37,154 nucleotides of DNA. Source: Chara braunii. Its lineage: Eukaryota > Streptophyta > Charophyceae > Charales > Characeae. Shown here piece after piece: positions 1 through 9,575 of this stretch; positions within the stretch are counted from its first letter, which is position 1; the number at the start of each line of letters is the position of its first letter. Both the position numbers and the translations under genes were made by a program. The notes beneath the pieces were generated by a model that did no database searches, was not told the DNA's origin, and was given only the letters and a program-made list of their open reading frames with translations. The stretch lies in NCBI GenBank assembly GCA_003427395.1, contig BFEA01000088.1, forward strand, positions 49,383 to 86,536, read 5' to 3'.

Positions 1-40
<40 letters not shown>
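1..40. repeat. (TC)n microsatellite
   Basis: Twenty uninterrupted TC units open the window and run into a short C tract. The true left end lies outside the window. Confidence 0.95.
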
Positions 41-42
<2 letters not shown>

Positions 43-740
43 CCCCACCAAGTCCCTTACCTTGTCGATGGCGGGGAACCGCGATGGCGGGCATTGGCAG
101 GCGACGGCGGGGTCGGCGGGGTCAGGTGCGGTGGCGGGCAATGGCAGGTGCTTGCGGCGTCGGAGTTCCGCGTCGAAGTCCAGCGGAGCGACACAACTGC
201 AGGGCAGGGAACAGGGGGACCCGTCTTCCCCCGAACACAACGCACCCTCATTTTGGCTGTATCGGGCTGGAAATATAACTCGTATACATTCATTTTTAGG
301 GTCCGTTATGTTCGGGGGAAGACGGTAGGGGGTACACCTCGAGAATGGGGGAGGGAACGGAGGCCGGTAGTTCCCGCCCTCACCAATTGAAATCGCGGCC
401 ATCTGGGCCGTCGATTTTTGAGATCGACGATCCAGATCGGGCCCGATTTCGAATCGGTGAAATCGGGCCTGCCGGCCCTCTTTTTTTTTTTCCGTGGTCT
501 GCATAGTCTGCCATGAGGGCGAAAAGGCCCCCAGCGCCAAAAACAAATAAAAAAAAATAACCTACACTGATGCGCTGGGGGCGCCCGGTGGCCAACCGGG
601 CATGACAACCGGCCAGGCGGCCCGGCCCCCCCCCCGGGCGACGACCAGGCCGCCAGGCAGTATGGGGACCAGCCTTGGTATATACTCTCAAACCCCAAAA
701 AGCGGAAAAAAAAAAACAAAAAAACAAAAACTCTCAATTT
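41..740. other. Non-genic flank, GC-rich then homopolymer-rich
   Basis: No recognisable gene. At 82-152 the plus strand is rich in GGCGG words, with GGCGGGCA(A/T)TGGCAGG occurring twice. Around 404-424 there is a small palindrome (GTCGAT...ATCGAC). A T run lies near 480-492 and A-rich tracts near 703-730. The open frames here look like products of low-complexity composition and match no family I know. Confidence 0.5.
221..325. repeat. Short hairpin (inverted repeat), MITE-like size
   Basis: The arm at 221-247 is the reverse complement of 299-325 at 25 of 27 positions. The 51-bp spacer is AT-richer than its surroundings. Size and symmetry fit a small terminal-inverted-repeat remnant, but I see no target duplication, so the class is open. 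Confidence 0.7.
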
Positions 741-1486
741 ACTAAATTAGACAAATTGCCAAGGAATAGTTCTCAGACAATAGTGAGGGCACACTCACAC
801 TAGGACTTTTTCCCACTTCTCTGTGGACGCAATTGAAGTCGGGTGCGTCCAGCAGGGGCTGGAAAAGAGGTCCTGTACATCCAGGAAAGTCCTAATGTGC
901 GTATGCCCTGAGGAATTGATGTATTTTGACAGGACAATCTCATTCCATTTATAAATTATTTTGCGTTTCTCCGACTTTCCCGTACATTTTTCCGCCAATT
1001 AGCATCCTGGTGAGTTTTGAACTGGGATCCGCATGTCGAGTGCCTGTTTTCTTGTTTTTTTTTTGAGCCCACACACGCACGGGTGCCCCATCCATTCTAG
1101 GGGGCGGCAGTCCGGTTGCTCATCACTGGCAAGTGTATTGAACAGTCCAAAAAAGTAACATCTGGAACATCAGAAAAACAACCATTGGGCAGACGGAAAG
1201 AATCATTCTTCCCTTTTGGCCCTCCTTGACGCAGAGCACAGCCAGAGATGATCAGTTATAGTCAGGAGGGTCACAGTGGTACCCAGTCACAGTGCCTGTT
1301 AGGCTAGCATAGAGGCAGGGCCTCCACAGCGTACTCACACTAAGACTTTTCAAGATGTATCTGACTGCAAATACGGTTGTCCTGAATCAGGTGCGCAAGT
1401 GCAATGACAGATGCAAGTATTTGAGATTCTTGAAAAGCACTACACTATTAGTGATCTGTCGCTATCTTTGACTATATCCGTTATCT
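741..1486. other. Non-genic flank
   Basis: No gene recognised. A short phrase, ACTCACACTA(G/A)GACTTTT, occurs at about 792 and again at about 1333, which suggests dispersed repeat debris. The only classifiable piece is the LINE-like tail at 1055-1134, listed separately. Confidence 0.5.
1055..1134 (-). mobile_element. LINE-like 3' tail with poly(A), truncated copy or SINE
   Basis: Read on the minus strand, a conserved stretch (about 1134 down to 1087) is followed about 23 bp later by ten A residues (T run 1055-1064). It matches the 3' end of the large LINE in this window (13182-13234, with its own A tract at 13146-13160). Shared words include CCGGACTG and AGAATGGAT. Homology fades upstream of about 1134. 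This is therefore either a severely 5'-truncated LINE or a SINE borrowing the LINE tail. Confidence 0.6.
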
Positions 1487-1965
1487 ATTCATGGCTATCT
1501 GGGGCGACTACATGTGGCTAGCTGTAGTGGCTATCTGTGGCCATCTGTTGTGTCTATCTGTGGTCATCTGTGGTGGCTGTGTGAGCTCTTCGTGGCTATC
1601 TGTGGCTATTTGTGGCTATTTGTGGCTACGTGTGGCTATCCGTAGTGATCTGTCATGGGTATCTGCAGTTGCCATATGTTGCTATTCATGGCTATCTGTG
1701 GTAGTTATTCATGGCTATCTGTGGTTACCTGTGGCTATCTGTGGCTACCTGTGGTGACTATTCATGGCTATCTGTGGCGATCTCTAGTGGCTATCTGTGG
1801 CAATCTCTAGTGGCTATCTGTGGTGATCTCTAGTGGCTATCTGTGGTGATCTCTAGTGGCTATCTGCGGTGATCTCCAGTGGCTATCTGTGGTGATCTCT
1901 AGTGGCTATCTGTGTTGGTTTCATGGCTATGTGAGGCTATCTGTGGTGGCTGTTGATGGGTATCT
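1487..1965. repeat. Minisatellite, about 12-bp units changing to 23-bp units
   Basis: From about 1487 the sequence is built on variants of TGGCTATCTGTGG. From 1766 to about 1903 it settles into roughly six copies of a 23-bp unit consisting of TGGCTATCTGTGG plus TGATCTCTAG. Copies differ by single bases. A long open frame crosses the array, but it only translates the repeat and is not a gene. Confidence 0.92.
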
Positions 1966-2567
1966 GCGGCTTTAATAGAGCTGCCAAATCACCACATGCC
2001 AACACAAGGAGGGAAGCAGAGCTGGCAGGTGTGTGGAAAAAAACTTACAAGGAGCAAACAGACAGGTGTTGTGCCTACCACAGGTGTAATGACATTCTAC
2101 CTGAGAATATATGCCCATGCGGACGCGCCCATTCCACTGCATTTGTGCGGTCTTTGTGACCGCGAAGTGTTCCAATTATCCTAGCACCCTGAAATCACAA
2201 ACAGAGCCAAAAACGTCAGAGCTACACGATTACCCAAGTACATATAATAATTAACTTGTCCAAATCAAGACTGCCTCCCTTGTCCTCTGAAGAAAAGACA
2301 ACAAGCCCTGAGTGTCCAATTACCCATGGTAACAATGTTATCACATTACACAATGACAGAGATGGAACCTGTGAAGTGTATGGTTGGCCACACACACACA
2401 TACACACTGAAGTTCATCATATACCTCTTCCCTGACCTTTGTGTGTCACACTCTATGCTGCCCTTTGCACTCCGCTTCCCCCTACCCCACACTCCTATAG
2501 ACCTCCTCCTCCTATCCCTTTCCTTCCCCCCTCCTCTTATGTGCCACTAGCAAATACAAACGACACA

Positions 2568-2596
2568 ACCGTCTGCCGCCGAAGCGGCACACTTGC

Positions 2597-2600
<4 letters not shown>
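2568..2600. repeat. Dispersed motif, inverted copy at 12182-12215
   Basis: About 33 bp around CGCCGAAG(C/T)GGCACAC is the reverse complement of 12182-12215 apart from one indel and two substitutions. In both places it is followed in the same sense by purine-pyrimidine alternating DNA: (GT)n here, and a TATG/CATA-rich tract at the other copy. The element it belongs to is unknown. Confidence 0.7.

Positions 2601-2654
<54 letters not shown>
2601..2654. repeat. (GT)27 microsatellite
   Basis: Twenty-seven perfect GT units follow directly on the dispersed motif at 2568-2600. Confidence 0.97.
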
Positions 2655-2657
<3 letters not shown>

Positions 2658-2797
2658 AGATTTCCACCACAACACCCCCTATTCCACCCAGATAAGTAGA
2701 TTCGAGTTGAGCCAGCTCAACACCTCTTTAGCAAGCAACATGAATTGTCATAGAACCATTTAGAACTGTGTTTAGCTGGGGTTTCTTTTGGGCAAGA

Positions 2798-3391
2798 GCT
2801 CCTCTTTTACTATGCCTCACTCGTACAAGGCTTCCCACGTTGATTGTGGTTAAGCGGCGTGTGTCGTAACGGCCCACTTGCATGTTCTAACAGGAGGCAG
2901 AGTAAAGGGGAAGGTATGCTCCTATGCATTTCACTTCAGATTTTCAGCTTATACTTAGTCTTCGTGTCTGTTCTTCGTCTTCGTACTCCTGTTCATTTCA
3001 CTTCAGATCTTCAGCTTATGCTTTGTCTGTTCTCTTAACAACCCTCCTCTTATGTGCTACTAGCAAATACATACAAACGAGCATTGTTAAGAGAACAGAC
3101 AAAGCATAAGCTGAAGATCTGAAGTGAAATGAACAGGAGTACGAAGATGAAGGACAGACACAAAGACTAAGTATAAGCTGAAAATCTGAAGTGAAATGAA
3201 CAGGAGTATGAAGATCTCAAGTGAAATGAACAGGAGTATGAAGATCTGAAGTGAAATGCACAGGAGCATACCTTCCCCTTTACTCTGCCTCCTGTTAGAA
3301 CATGCAAGTGGGCCGTTACGGCACACGCCCCTTAACCACAATCAACGTGGGCAGCCTTGTACGTGTGAGGCATAGTAAGGAGGGCTCGTAC
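2798..3391. mobile_element. Foldback element: near-perfect long inverted repeat
   Basis: The left arm (about 2798-3040) and right arm (3085 to about 3391) are reverse complements of high identity around a 44-bp loop. The right arm is longer because it carries extra copies of a roughly 33-bp unit containing CTCCTGTTCATTTCACTT. No coding capacity is seen; frames in the arms mirror each other. The structure fits a foldback or MITE-like DNA transposon remnant, or a local inverted duplication. Transcription through it would give a long hairpin RNA. Confidence 0.88.
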
Positions 3392-3494
3392 TAGCAAGCT
3401 ACTCCTCTGTGGATGCATGTGTTTTGTTGGTTCGTTTTTTTATACATGGCCTAATTCTTTGCCCTGCTTTGTAGCATGTGCTGTCTTGTTGATG

Positions 3495-4413
3495 TGCAAG
3501 GAAGATGAGCATTAGCGAACTTCAGCAATCAAACAGCATCATACATATGAGCCCAGATAGTCTTGACCTCGAACCACAGCAGACTTGCATCACGAGATAC
3601 ACCAAATGAGAACACACCAAGAGTTCAAAATTGACAATGCTGAAGTAGTCCCATCATCATCAACTACGAACCAGAGTTGATATCCTATTGGCGCTCGGCG
3701 CCCAGACTACATGTGGCAGATCCTATCTAGCCTATACTACGAAGCAGAATGATGACATCAACAGCGTTCCCGAAGTACGAGCATATGGCGACCAATGTCG
3801 CACGCTTCAGCACCAGGTATGTCTCTCGTAACACTCACAACCCCGATCCACACCGCACAGATGCCACTAGCACCCCAAGGACCACCCTGCGCTTCACCTA
3901 GCATACAGCAGCGCAGCTGGCCTATGGCTGCGTGCTCCCTCCTACTCGCCCGTGAGAGCGTGAGTGCCAGCCAGCCAGCNGATTGCNCAGCAGCNCTCAC
4001 GCAGCATGTAGCCAGCACCCGAATGCCNAATGAGGAGGCAGGCCCTTCCCTATATCGAAGTGGCCTGCCTGCGTCCAGTCCAGGAAGCTTCCGGTAGGCC
4101 CCGGTAGGCACAGGCCCAGTCACGAAGAGAGCAGGCCTTGGGCCTGAAGTGGTTGCATGCGCCCAACTGCTTTCGGCCTGTGTTTGGCCCGGTACCCGTA
4201 TCCAGCCCAGGGCCTGCTTCACATTCAATTACACAGGCGGCCCAGGGCCTGGATTCATTCAACCAACTGGCGCAACGCAACTGTCTGAATTTCCCCGATG
4301 CGGGGTACCCTGAAGAATGAGGCCCGAAGGGCCTGTCGTGCCTGCCTTCACTGAGGGCGGCCGACCTTGTTGCAGATAGGGCCCCGTAGGGGCTAAGCGG
4401 GCGTAGCCTCGCA
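3495..4413 (-). repeat. Gypsy-1 3' LTR
   Basis: 919 bp, direct repeat of 10668-11558. In element orientation it begins TGCGAGGCTACG and ends CTTCCTTGCA. It is rich in GGCC-containing palindromes such as AGGCCC...GGGCCT. It holds 28 bp (about 3749-3776) that the other LTR has lost; the related Gypsy-2 LTRs keep this segment. Confidence 0.95.
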
Positions 4414-4427
4414 TTCCCTCCTCCATA
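4414..4427 (-). promoter_or_regulatory. Gypsy-1 polypurine tract
   Basis: On the minus strand ATGGAGGAGGGAA lies directly against the 3' LTR. This is the expected site for plus-strand DNA priming, and Gypsy-2 has a close equivalent (ATGGAGGGAA at 28761-28770). Confidence 0.85.
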
Positions 4428-4450
4428 TCTTCGTTAGTCCTCTGCGAAGA

Positions 4451-6019
4451 TCAATCTTGAGCCATCTGGCACTTTCCTTTCAATACATCCTTCTCATAGC
4501 GGGCAACGATTTGAGGAGCGGTCTGCATCAATTCCTCCCGAGTAAACCAGCGGTCCTCTTTCGGATCCGTGTGATGTCTGAAGTGAACACGGAACTGCAG
4601 TTTTGGCTTTGGAGGACGTCCCTTTCCTGGAGGCTTCCGAACAGGCATCTCCCTGTGGTCGACCATATCGTCGATGTCAACTTCTCCATCTATGGTTGGG
4701 GGCAGCATTGACCGACGAGAGGGAAGCTGATCAGTTTCCTTGAACGCAGCGAGCTTAGAGGCGTGAAAGACAGGGTGAGTTCTAAGATGACCAGGGATAC
4801 GGATGACATATGATGAACCATCAGGATCTGTCCCTACTACGTCTAGAACTTCCCAAGGCCCAAAGTACTGAGGCATGAGTTTGCGGGATATTCCGAACTC
4901 CTGTCCCAGTTCTGAAGACTTGACCCAGACTCTGTCCCCAACCTGAAATGTAGAAGGGTGGCGGTGTCTATTCTCAGACTCTATCATTGCTGCCTGCGCC
5001 TTCTGCATGTGTTCTACAGCCTCCTGCATCTTCTGTTCATATCTATAGGTGAACTCCAAAGTGCCCGGTGTAGCAGTTGGCTGGTTGTCTGGAATTAGGA
5101 AGTCTAAGGGCAGTCTAGGCTTGAATGTCAGTTGTAGACTGTTAGGACTCTTCCCGGTAGCACTGTGTACAACGTTGTTATATAAACTGGCGACTAGAGC
5201 AAGCTTTTCGTCCCAGCTTACCTGGTTGGGCTTGATGTAGTGCCTCAACAGGTGTTGCACAGCGTGGTTCATTTGTTCAGCCTGGCCATTAGCTTCTGGA
5301 TGATTTCCAGAAGTCATCTGCAGTTGAGTTCCTTGTTCAGCTGCAGCGACCTTCCACAATTCACTCGTAAACCTGACGTCCCTGTCACTGACTATTGACT
5401 TCGGCAGTCCAAAGTCTCTGACCCAGTTCTCTTTAAATAACCTGATCACGTACTCGGTCTTTGCTGTTTCTGGCATAGCTATTAATCTAGCAAACTTACT
5501 AAACCTATCCACGATGACAAAGATCTGTCTCATCCCACTCTTGCTGGTGANCAGCGTATCCATGAAGTCCATGGACAAACTTTCACCCGGCCTTTTCGGA
5601 ATCGGAAGGGGCTTGAGCAGCCCAAGAGGAGCCTGAGTACGGAGCTTGTCTCTTTGGCATACTTGACAAGTTTCCACGTACAGTTGTGCATCTTTCATCA
5701 TCCTGGGCCACCAGAACCGCTGCAGCAAGTTGGCTGCGGTCTTCTTGTACCCAAAATGGCCGGTGGCATCATGACACTCACCTAAAAACAAACTACGCAA
5801 AGACTCGCTANTTGGAACACACAAGCGTTTATTCCCTGCCTTCTCTAGGAACAACAATCCATTGACCAACTCAAACTCGGCGGAGGTCTTCTTATCCTTC
5901 GCCTCAAGTCTGCGTATGATCTCAGACATAAACTGGTCCTGACGATAGGCTTCCGTGAAAGACCTAGTAACATCGTCCGTCAGATCGAACTCAGTAATCA
6001 GCGCACCTGAGAAGTTCGA
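4451..6019 (-). CDS. pol: Gypsy-1 pol, integrase part with degenerate chromodomain-like end
   Basis: This is the C-terminal half of Pol, in the same frame as the RT region and separated from it only by a TGA at 6020-6022. The first Met is at 5929, but homology starts right after the stop, so it is one broken polyprotein. An HHCC zinc-binding N-terminus is seen (CHDATGHFG, then CQVC). The catalytic core follows with D in SMDFMDTL, D in IVSDRDVRF and E in NGQAEQMN (codon near 5276-5278), so the DDE triad is intact. The last 100 residues contain a chromodomain-like stretch (DDMVDHREM, FRVHFRHH, DRWFTREEL) in which only some expected aromatic positions remain. Integrase would insert the cDNA into host chromatin. 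Two codons are ambiguous because of N bases. Confidence 0.93.
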   Translation of the reverse strand, partial: SNFSGALITEFDLTDDVTRSFTEAYRQDQFMSEIIRRLEAKDKKTSAEFELVNGLLFLEKAGNKRLCVPXSESLRSLFLGECHDATGHFGYKKTAANLLQRFWWPRMMKDAQLYVETCQVCQRDKLRTQAPLGLLKPLPIPKRPGESLSMDFMDTLXTSKSGMRQIFVIVDRFSKFARLIAMPETAKTEYVIRLFKENWVRDFGLPKSIVSDRDVRFTSELWKVAAAEQGTQLQMTSGNHPEANGQAEQMNHAVQHLLRHYIKPNQVSWDEKLALVASLYNNVVHSATGKSPNSLQLTFKPRLPLDFLIPDNQPTATPGTLEFTYRYEQKMQEAVEHMQKAQAAMIESENRHRHPSTFQVGDRVWVKSSELGQEFGISRKLMPQYFGPWEVLDVVGTDPDGSSYVIRIPGHLRTHPVFHASKLAAFKETDQLPSRRSMLPPTIDGEVDIDDMVDHREMPVRKPPGKGRPPKPKLQFRVHFRHHTDPKEDRWFTREELMQTAPQIVARYEKDVLKGKCQMAQD

Positions 6020-8092
6020 TCAGCGCGATAAGGCATCAGCAACCTTGTTGTACTCCCCTTTGAGATACTGAGGGTCAAAGTCATATTGCTCAATGACTTC
6101 GATCCATCGCTTGAGAGCATCCGAGAGTACCGGTTGTGTTCTCATCCATCTCAGGGTCTGATGATCAGTCCGGAGGATGAAGAACCGCCCAAGGAGATAG
6201 TGTCTCCAATGGGTGAGAGCCTTGTACACCGCATAGAGTTCCTTCTCATAAGTAGACTTAGCCAACTTCTGAGACGGCATTTTCTTGGACATGTACTCAA
6301 CTGGCCTCAACTTTGGCCCCTCCTGCTGCGCAAGCACGGCGCCAATGCCATATTGGCTGGCATCCGTTGTGACTATAAACGGCTTGTCAGGATCAGGAAG
6401 TTTCAAGACTTCATAGTGCGTCAGTGCATGCTTCAGATGTCTGAAGGAAGCCTCGCACTTATTTGTCCACTCCCAAGCAGTGTCAAGGCGGGTCAGATTA
6501 GTCAAAGGAGCGGCCACTATGCTGTAGTTCTTAACGAAAGTCCTATAGTAGCTTGTCATTCCTAAGAAAGATCTCATCTCAGTCACAGACTGAGGACGTG
6601 GCCAATCACGAATGCTGGCCACCTTCGCGTCATCGGGCTTCAATCCCTCCGCAGAAATCTCATGACCCAAGTACAAGACACAGGTGCGGCCAAATTCGCA
6701 CTTCTCCCCATTGATCTTGAACTTGTGCTTTCGCAGGAGGCCGAGGACTTTCTCCAAATGTGCCACATGTTCCTCGATAGTCTTACCGAAAATAAGTATG
6801 TCATCGAGGTACACGATGACAAACTTATCCAAGTAGTCATGGAATATCCGATTCATAGCGTGCTGAAAGGTGTCAGGAGCATTGCAAAGGCCAAAAGGCA
6901 TCACCACAAACTCGTACANACCGNACCTGGTCTGAAAAGCGGTTTTGTGTTGATCCTCGGGCCGTATGGCAATCTGATGGTACCCGGACTTCAGATCTAT
7001 CTTGCTGAAGTACCGACACCCTTGCACTCTATCTAGCAGATCGTCGATGCGCGGTAGGGGCTCTCTGTTCTTGACGGTGATGGCATTGAGGCCCCTATAG
7101 TCAATGCACATCCTAAGGGTTCCCTTCTTCTTCTTAGGCACGAATAAAACTGGAGACCCATAAGGAGAGACACTTGGCCGGATCCAGCCCTTCTCTACGA
7201 GTTCCTTGAGTTGGCGGCGAAGCTCACCAAGCTCGCCTGGAGACATCCGATAAATCCTACCCCTTGGAATACTAGACCCTGGGATAATCTCTATCGCGTG
7301 GACGACCTCCCTCTCAACAACCCCTGTCCGCTCTTCAAATAGATCAGGGTACTTAGCAACTACTCCCTCTATCTCTGGCGGCATTTTCACCGGCTTGCGT
7401 GCAGCAGAGACATAGACTAAGTACATACCCTCCTCCTGATTTTGATTATAATAATTATAGAACGAGGCCGCACACATGCACCCATAGGACTCAATCAGAC
7501 TACTAGCTTTGAACTTATGTAATCTTGCGGTCCCTCCACCTGGCAACGTGTGTTTGACCACTTTTCGGTCCCAGTCAAACTGGGGCTGTGCTACAGAGAG
7601 GTAGTACATACCTAGTAACATGTCCATTGGGAGCTCGTCACTCACCANGAACGAGACACGATGTCTCAATTCCCCTCCCGCGTACGGGAAAACACACTCT
7701 ACATCATGGAGGTAGTCATTAACTACCATNCGCTGTTTGTTGGCACAGGTCGACTCCACAGGTCGACTCAGGCGCTGCACTTGCCGCTGTAAGCGCAGCC
7801 TCTCAACGCACGCGGGGCTAATAAAGTTCCTAGTCGAGCAAGTGTCGTAATAGGCCCCGGCCTTGCGGCCTCCTATAACTACCTCGCTGACAAACATTTC
7901 ACTCTTAGGAGCTTTAACCAACGCCGTCCAAGAAGCTAGTGGATCTGATCTAGACCACTCGTGCTCTAGCTCCTCTAAGGATTCAAACACATTCATCGAA
8001 CAGAGGGTCGATGGCTCTGAATGTGTTTGCGGGACGACTGGAGAGTCTGTAGCTTGGGCCATCTCTCGCGAAGGTGAGGGTGAATCCACCAT
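6020..8092 (-). CDS. pol: Gypsy-1 pol: protease, reverse transcriptase, RNase H
   Basis: About 690 codons from the first Met. The open frame extends further upstream across the gag stop, so translation probably enters by a -1 frameshift. The protease-like region has [12 protein letters not shown], where the usual D(S/T)G triad reads DTC. RT follows with [22 protein letters not shown] and the YLDD active site (about 6799-6813). RNase H has TTDAS, an ELYAV acidic position and RTDHQTLRW, and the region ends at [11 protein letters not shown] and RNase H copy the element RNA into DNA in the particle. A TGA ends the frame where Gypsy-2 reads through, so this looks like a point nonsense mutation. 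Confidence 0.95.
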   Translation of the reverse strand: MVDSPSPSREMAQATDSPVVPQTHSEPSTLCSMNVFESLEELEHEWSRSDPLASWTALVKAPKSEMFVSEVVIGGRKAGAYYDTCSTRNFISPACVERLRLQRQVQRLSRPVESTCANKQXMVVNDYLHDVECVFPYAGGELRHRVSFXVSDELPMDMLLGMYYLSVAQPQFDWDRKVVKHTLPGGGTARLHKFKASSLIESYGCMCAASFYNYYNQNQEEGMYLVYVSAARKPVKMPPEIEGVVAKYPDLFEERTGVVEREVVHAIEIIPGSSIPRGRIYRMSPGELGELRRQLKELVEKGWIRPSVSPYGSPVLFVPKKKKGTLRMCIDYRGLNAITVKNREPLPRIDDLLDRVQGCRYFSKIDLKSGYHQIAIRPEDQHKTAFQTRXGXYEFVVMPFGLCNAPDTFQHAMNRIFHDYLDKFVIVYLDDILIFGKTIEEHVAHLEKVLGLLRKHKFKINGEKCEFGRTCVLYLGHEISAEGLKPDDAKVASIRDWPRPQSVTEMRSFLGMTSYYRTFVKNYSIVAAPLTNLTRLDTAWEWTNKCEASFRHLKHALTHYEVLKLPDPDKPFIVTTDASQYGIGAVLAQQEGPKLRPVEYMSKKMPSQKLAKSTYEKELYAVYKALTHWRHYLLGRFFILRTDHQTLRWMRTQPVLSDALKRWIEVIEQYDFDPQYLKGEYNKVADALSR

Positions 8093-8121
8093 CGCGACCC
8101 TAGTAGGAACAGCTACTATCC

Positions 8122-9575
8122 CTACTGGCCCGACGTGTTTCCCGGAGCACTGCCTGAAGAACTAGCAATGTTGCTGCCAACGGGTTGAGAGGATCCTACC
8201 GCCGACCCCATAGTGGGCGGGATCTTCTCGGTGACCTTCCTATTACGACACTTGTACATGCTATGACCATATTGGCCACACTTGATACAAGCTTGCCGTG
8301 CCCACCGATCTCTCCACACGTCCTCAGATAGACCCGCTTTCTCNGCCGACCCCATAGTGGGCGGGATCTTCTCGGTGACCTTCCTATTACGACACTTGTA
8401 CATGCTATGACCATATTGGCCACACTTGATACAAGCTTGCCTTGCCCACCGATCTCTCCACACGTCCTCAGNTAGACCCGCTTTCTCCCATGGAGGAGCA
8501 TTGGGGTTTGTTTGACTCTTCGACCGGGATCCCCTAGGGCGTCTACCAGTCCCTTTACCTTTTTGCTTGGTTACGGCGGCAACTACTCCACCCTTTGAAG
8601 TATCGCCACCTGCCTCTGCACCTACTCCCTCCTGGAGGTTGCCGTCCAACTCGATGGTTGAACCATCATTGTCGACAAACATTAAGCGACCCTTCGCCTT
8701 CCAGTTGGGAGGCAGTGTCTTCTTTTTCCCTTCCGTAGTGGGTGTCTGTCCATACCCTATCTTTGCTTCAAGGTCCAGGGCTACCTTGCTGAACGAAGGA
8801 AAGTTGTGCACATTGACGTTGGCATCTTTTGCCAACTCGTTCCTGAGAGGCTGAGATAAGCATCTCAAGTACGAAGTTAACAGGACCTAGGGGTCATAGC
8901 GTACCCCTGGAACACAAATCAAACGCTCCACAGCGTCGGTCGCATCCCTAACTGACTTAAACTGCCGGGTGTGCAGTGTCAGGATCACATCAGTGGCCTT
9001 TTGAGCCTCCTGAGGATCATGCCACCTTTCTTCCACCATTCTTAGTGAGTCCTCCAATTTCTGAGAGGCTGCCCAAGAGCGGAAGTCATGACCGTACCCC
9101 TGGAGTTGCACTACAACCATCTCGCTGCACTACCCTCCAGGTAGGAAGCAGCCACAAGCACTTCTTCGTGTGGCAAGGTGAGTTTACACCTGACGTAGAC
9201 CGGCACNGCCCTCAACCATGTGTCGAGGTCNTCGCCTCTCTTATCCCCTGTAAAAGGTTTGGGAGCNGCGATGGCCGTCTTTGGAACCCACTGTGTCTGT
9301 CCCGGTCCCTGCATCATTCCAGGCTGTGGACCCGGTGAAACAGGTTGTTGTGCTAGCGGCTGAGGCTGTGTGCCCTGATGCTGCACTGGCTGCGAGACAG
9401 CAGGCTGCGTGGTGATTGCAACCTGTGACGGACTTGGAGTAAACAGTGTTTGAACAGGAACCTGCTGATACCCCTCCTGATAGCGGCATTCCTATGGATA
9501 CAATAGCAACCGTTGACAGGGCTACATATGGGGATAGCCCAAGCACCGGTGGGACAGAGAAAGCATCAGGAATAA
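8122..9575 (-). pseudogene. gag: Gypsy-1 gag, N-terminally truncated and broken
   Basis: Alignment with Gypsy-2 gag recovers the capsid-like region (PKPFTGDKRG, LEGSAARWL, QLQGYGHDFR) and a CX2CX4HX4C zinc knuckle (CIKCGQYGHSMYKC). Damage: about 850 bp encoding the start and a coiled-coil-like N-terminus are missing upstream of about 9575; there is a frameshift near 9460; a 7-bp gap near 9117 shifts the frame; and a CAG to TAG change at 8887-8889 stops it. The distal 8122-8868 part is open. The zinc-knuckle segment is tandemly duplicated (8201-8488). Gag would form the particle and bind element RNA, but this copy cannot make it. Confidence 0.9.
8201..8488 (-). repeat. Tandem duplication of the gag zinc-knuckle segment
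   Basis: 8201-8344 and 8345-8488 are near-identical 144-bp copies (48 codons, in frame). Each encodes a complete CCHC knuckle plus flanks. An N sits at the junction (8344) and another at 8472, so a mis-assembly of repeat reads is possible. Confidence 0.9.

Larger units (their letters stand above)
1966..2797. other. Non-genic flank with microsatellites
   Basis: No gene recognised. It contains a short (CA)n run near 2390-2406, a pyrimidine-rich stretch at about 2440-2545 and the (GT)27 run listed separately. A sequence at 2530-2566 (CTCCTCTTATGTGC and what follows) recurs in the loop of the foldback repeat downstream. Confidence 0.5.

Noticed and set aside
1491-1757. 88-codon frame on the plus strand
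   Set aside because: It only translates the TGGCTATCTGTGG minisatellite; repetitive Trp/Leu/Ala/Ile/Gly composition.
2844-3341. Two similar frames on opposite strands
   Set aside because: They are the two arms of the foldback repeat, not a gene pair.
3795-4320. Frames in the LTRs, repeated at 10940-11465
   Set aside because: LTR sequence; the same frames appear in both LTRs and contain N bases. No protein family recognised.
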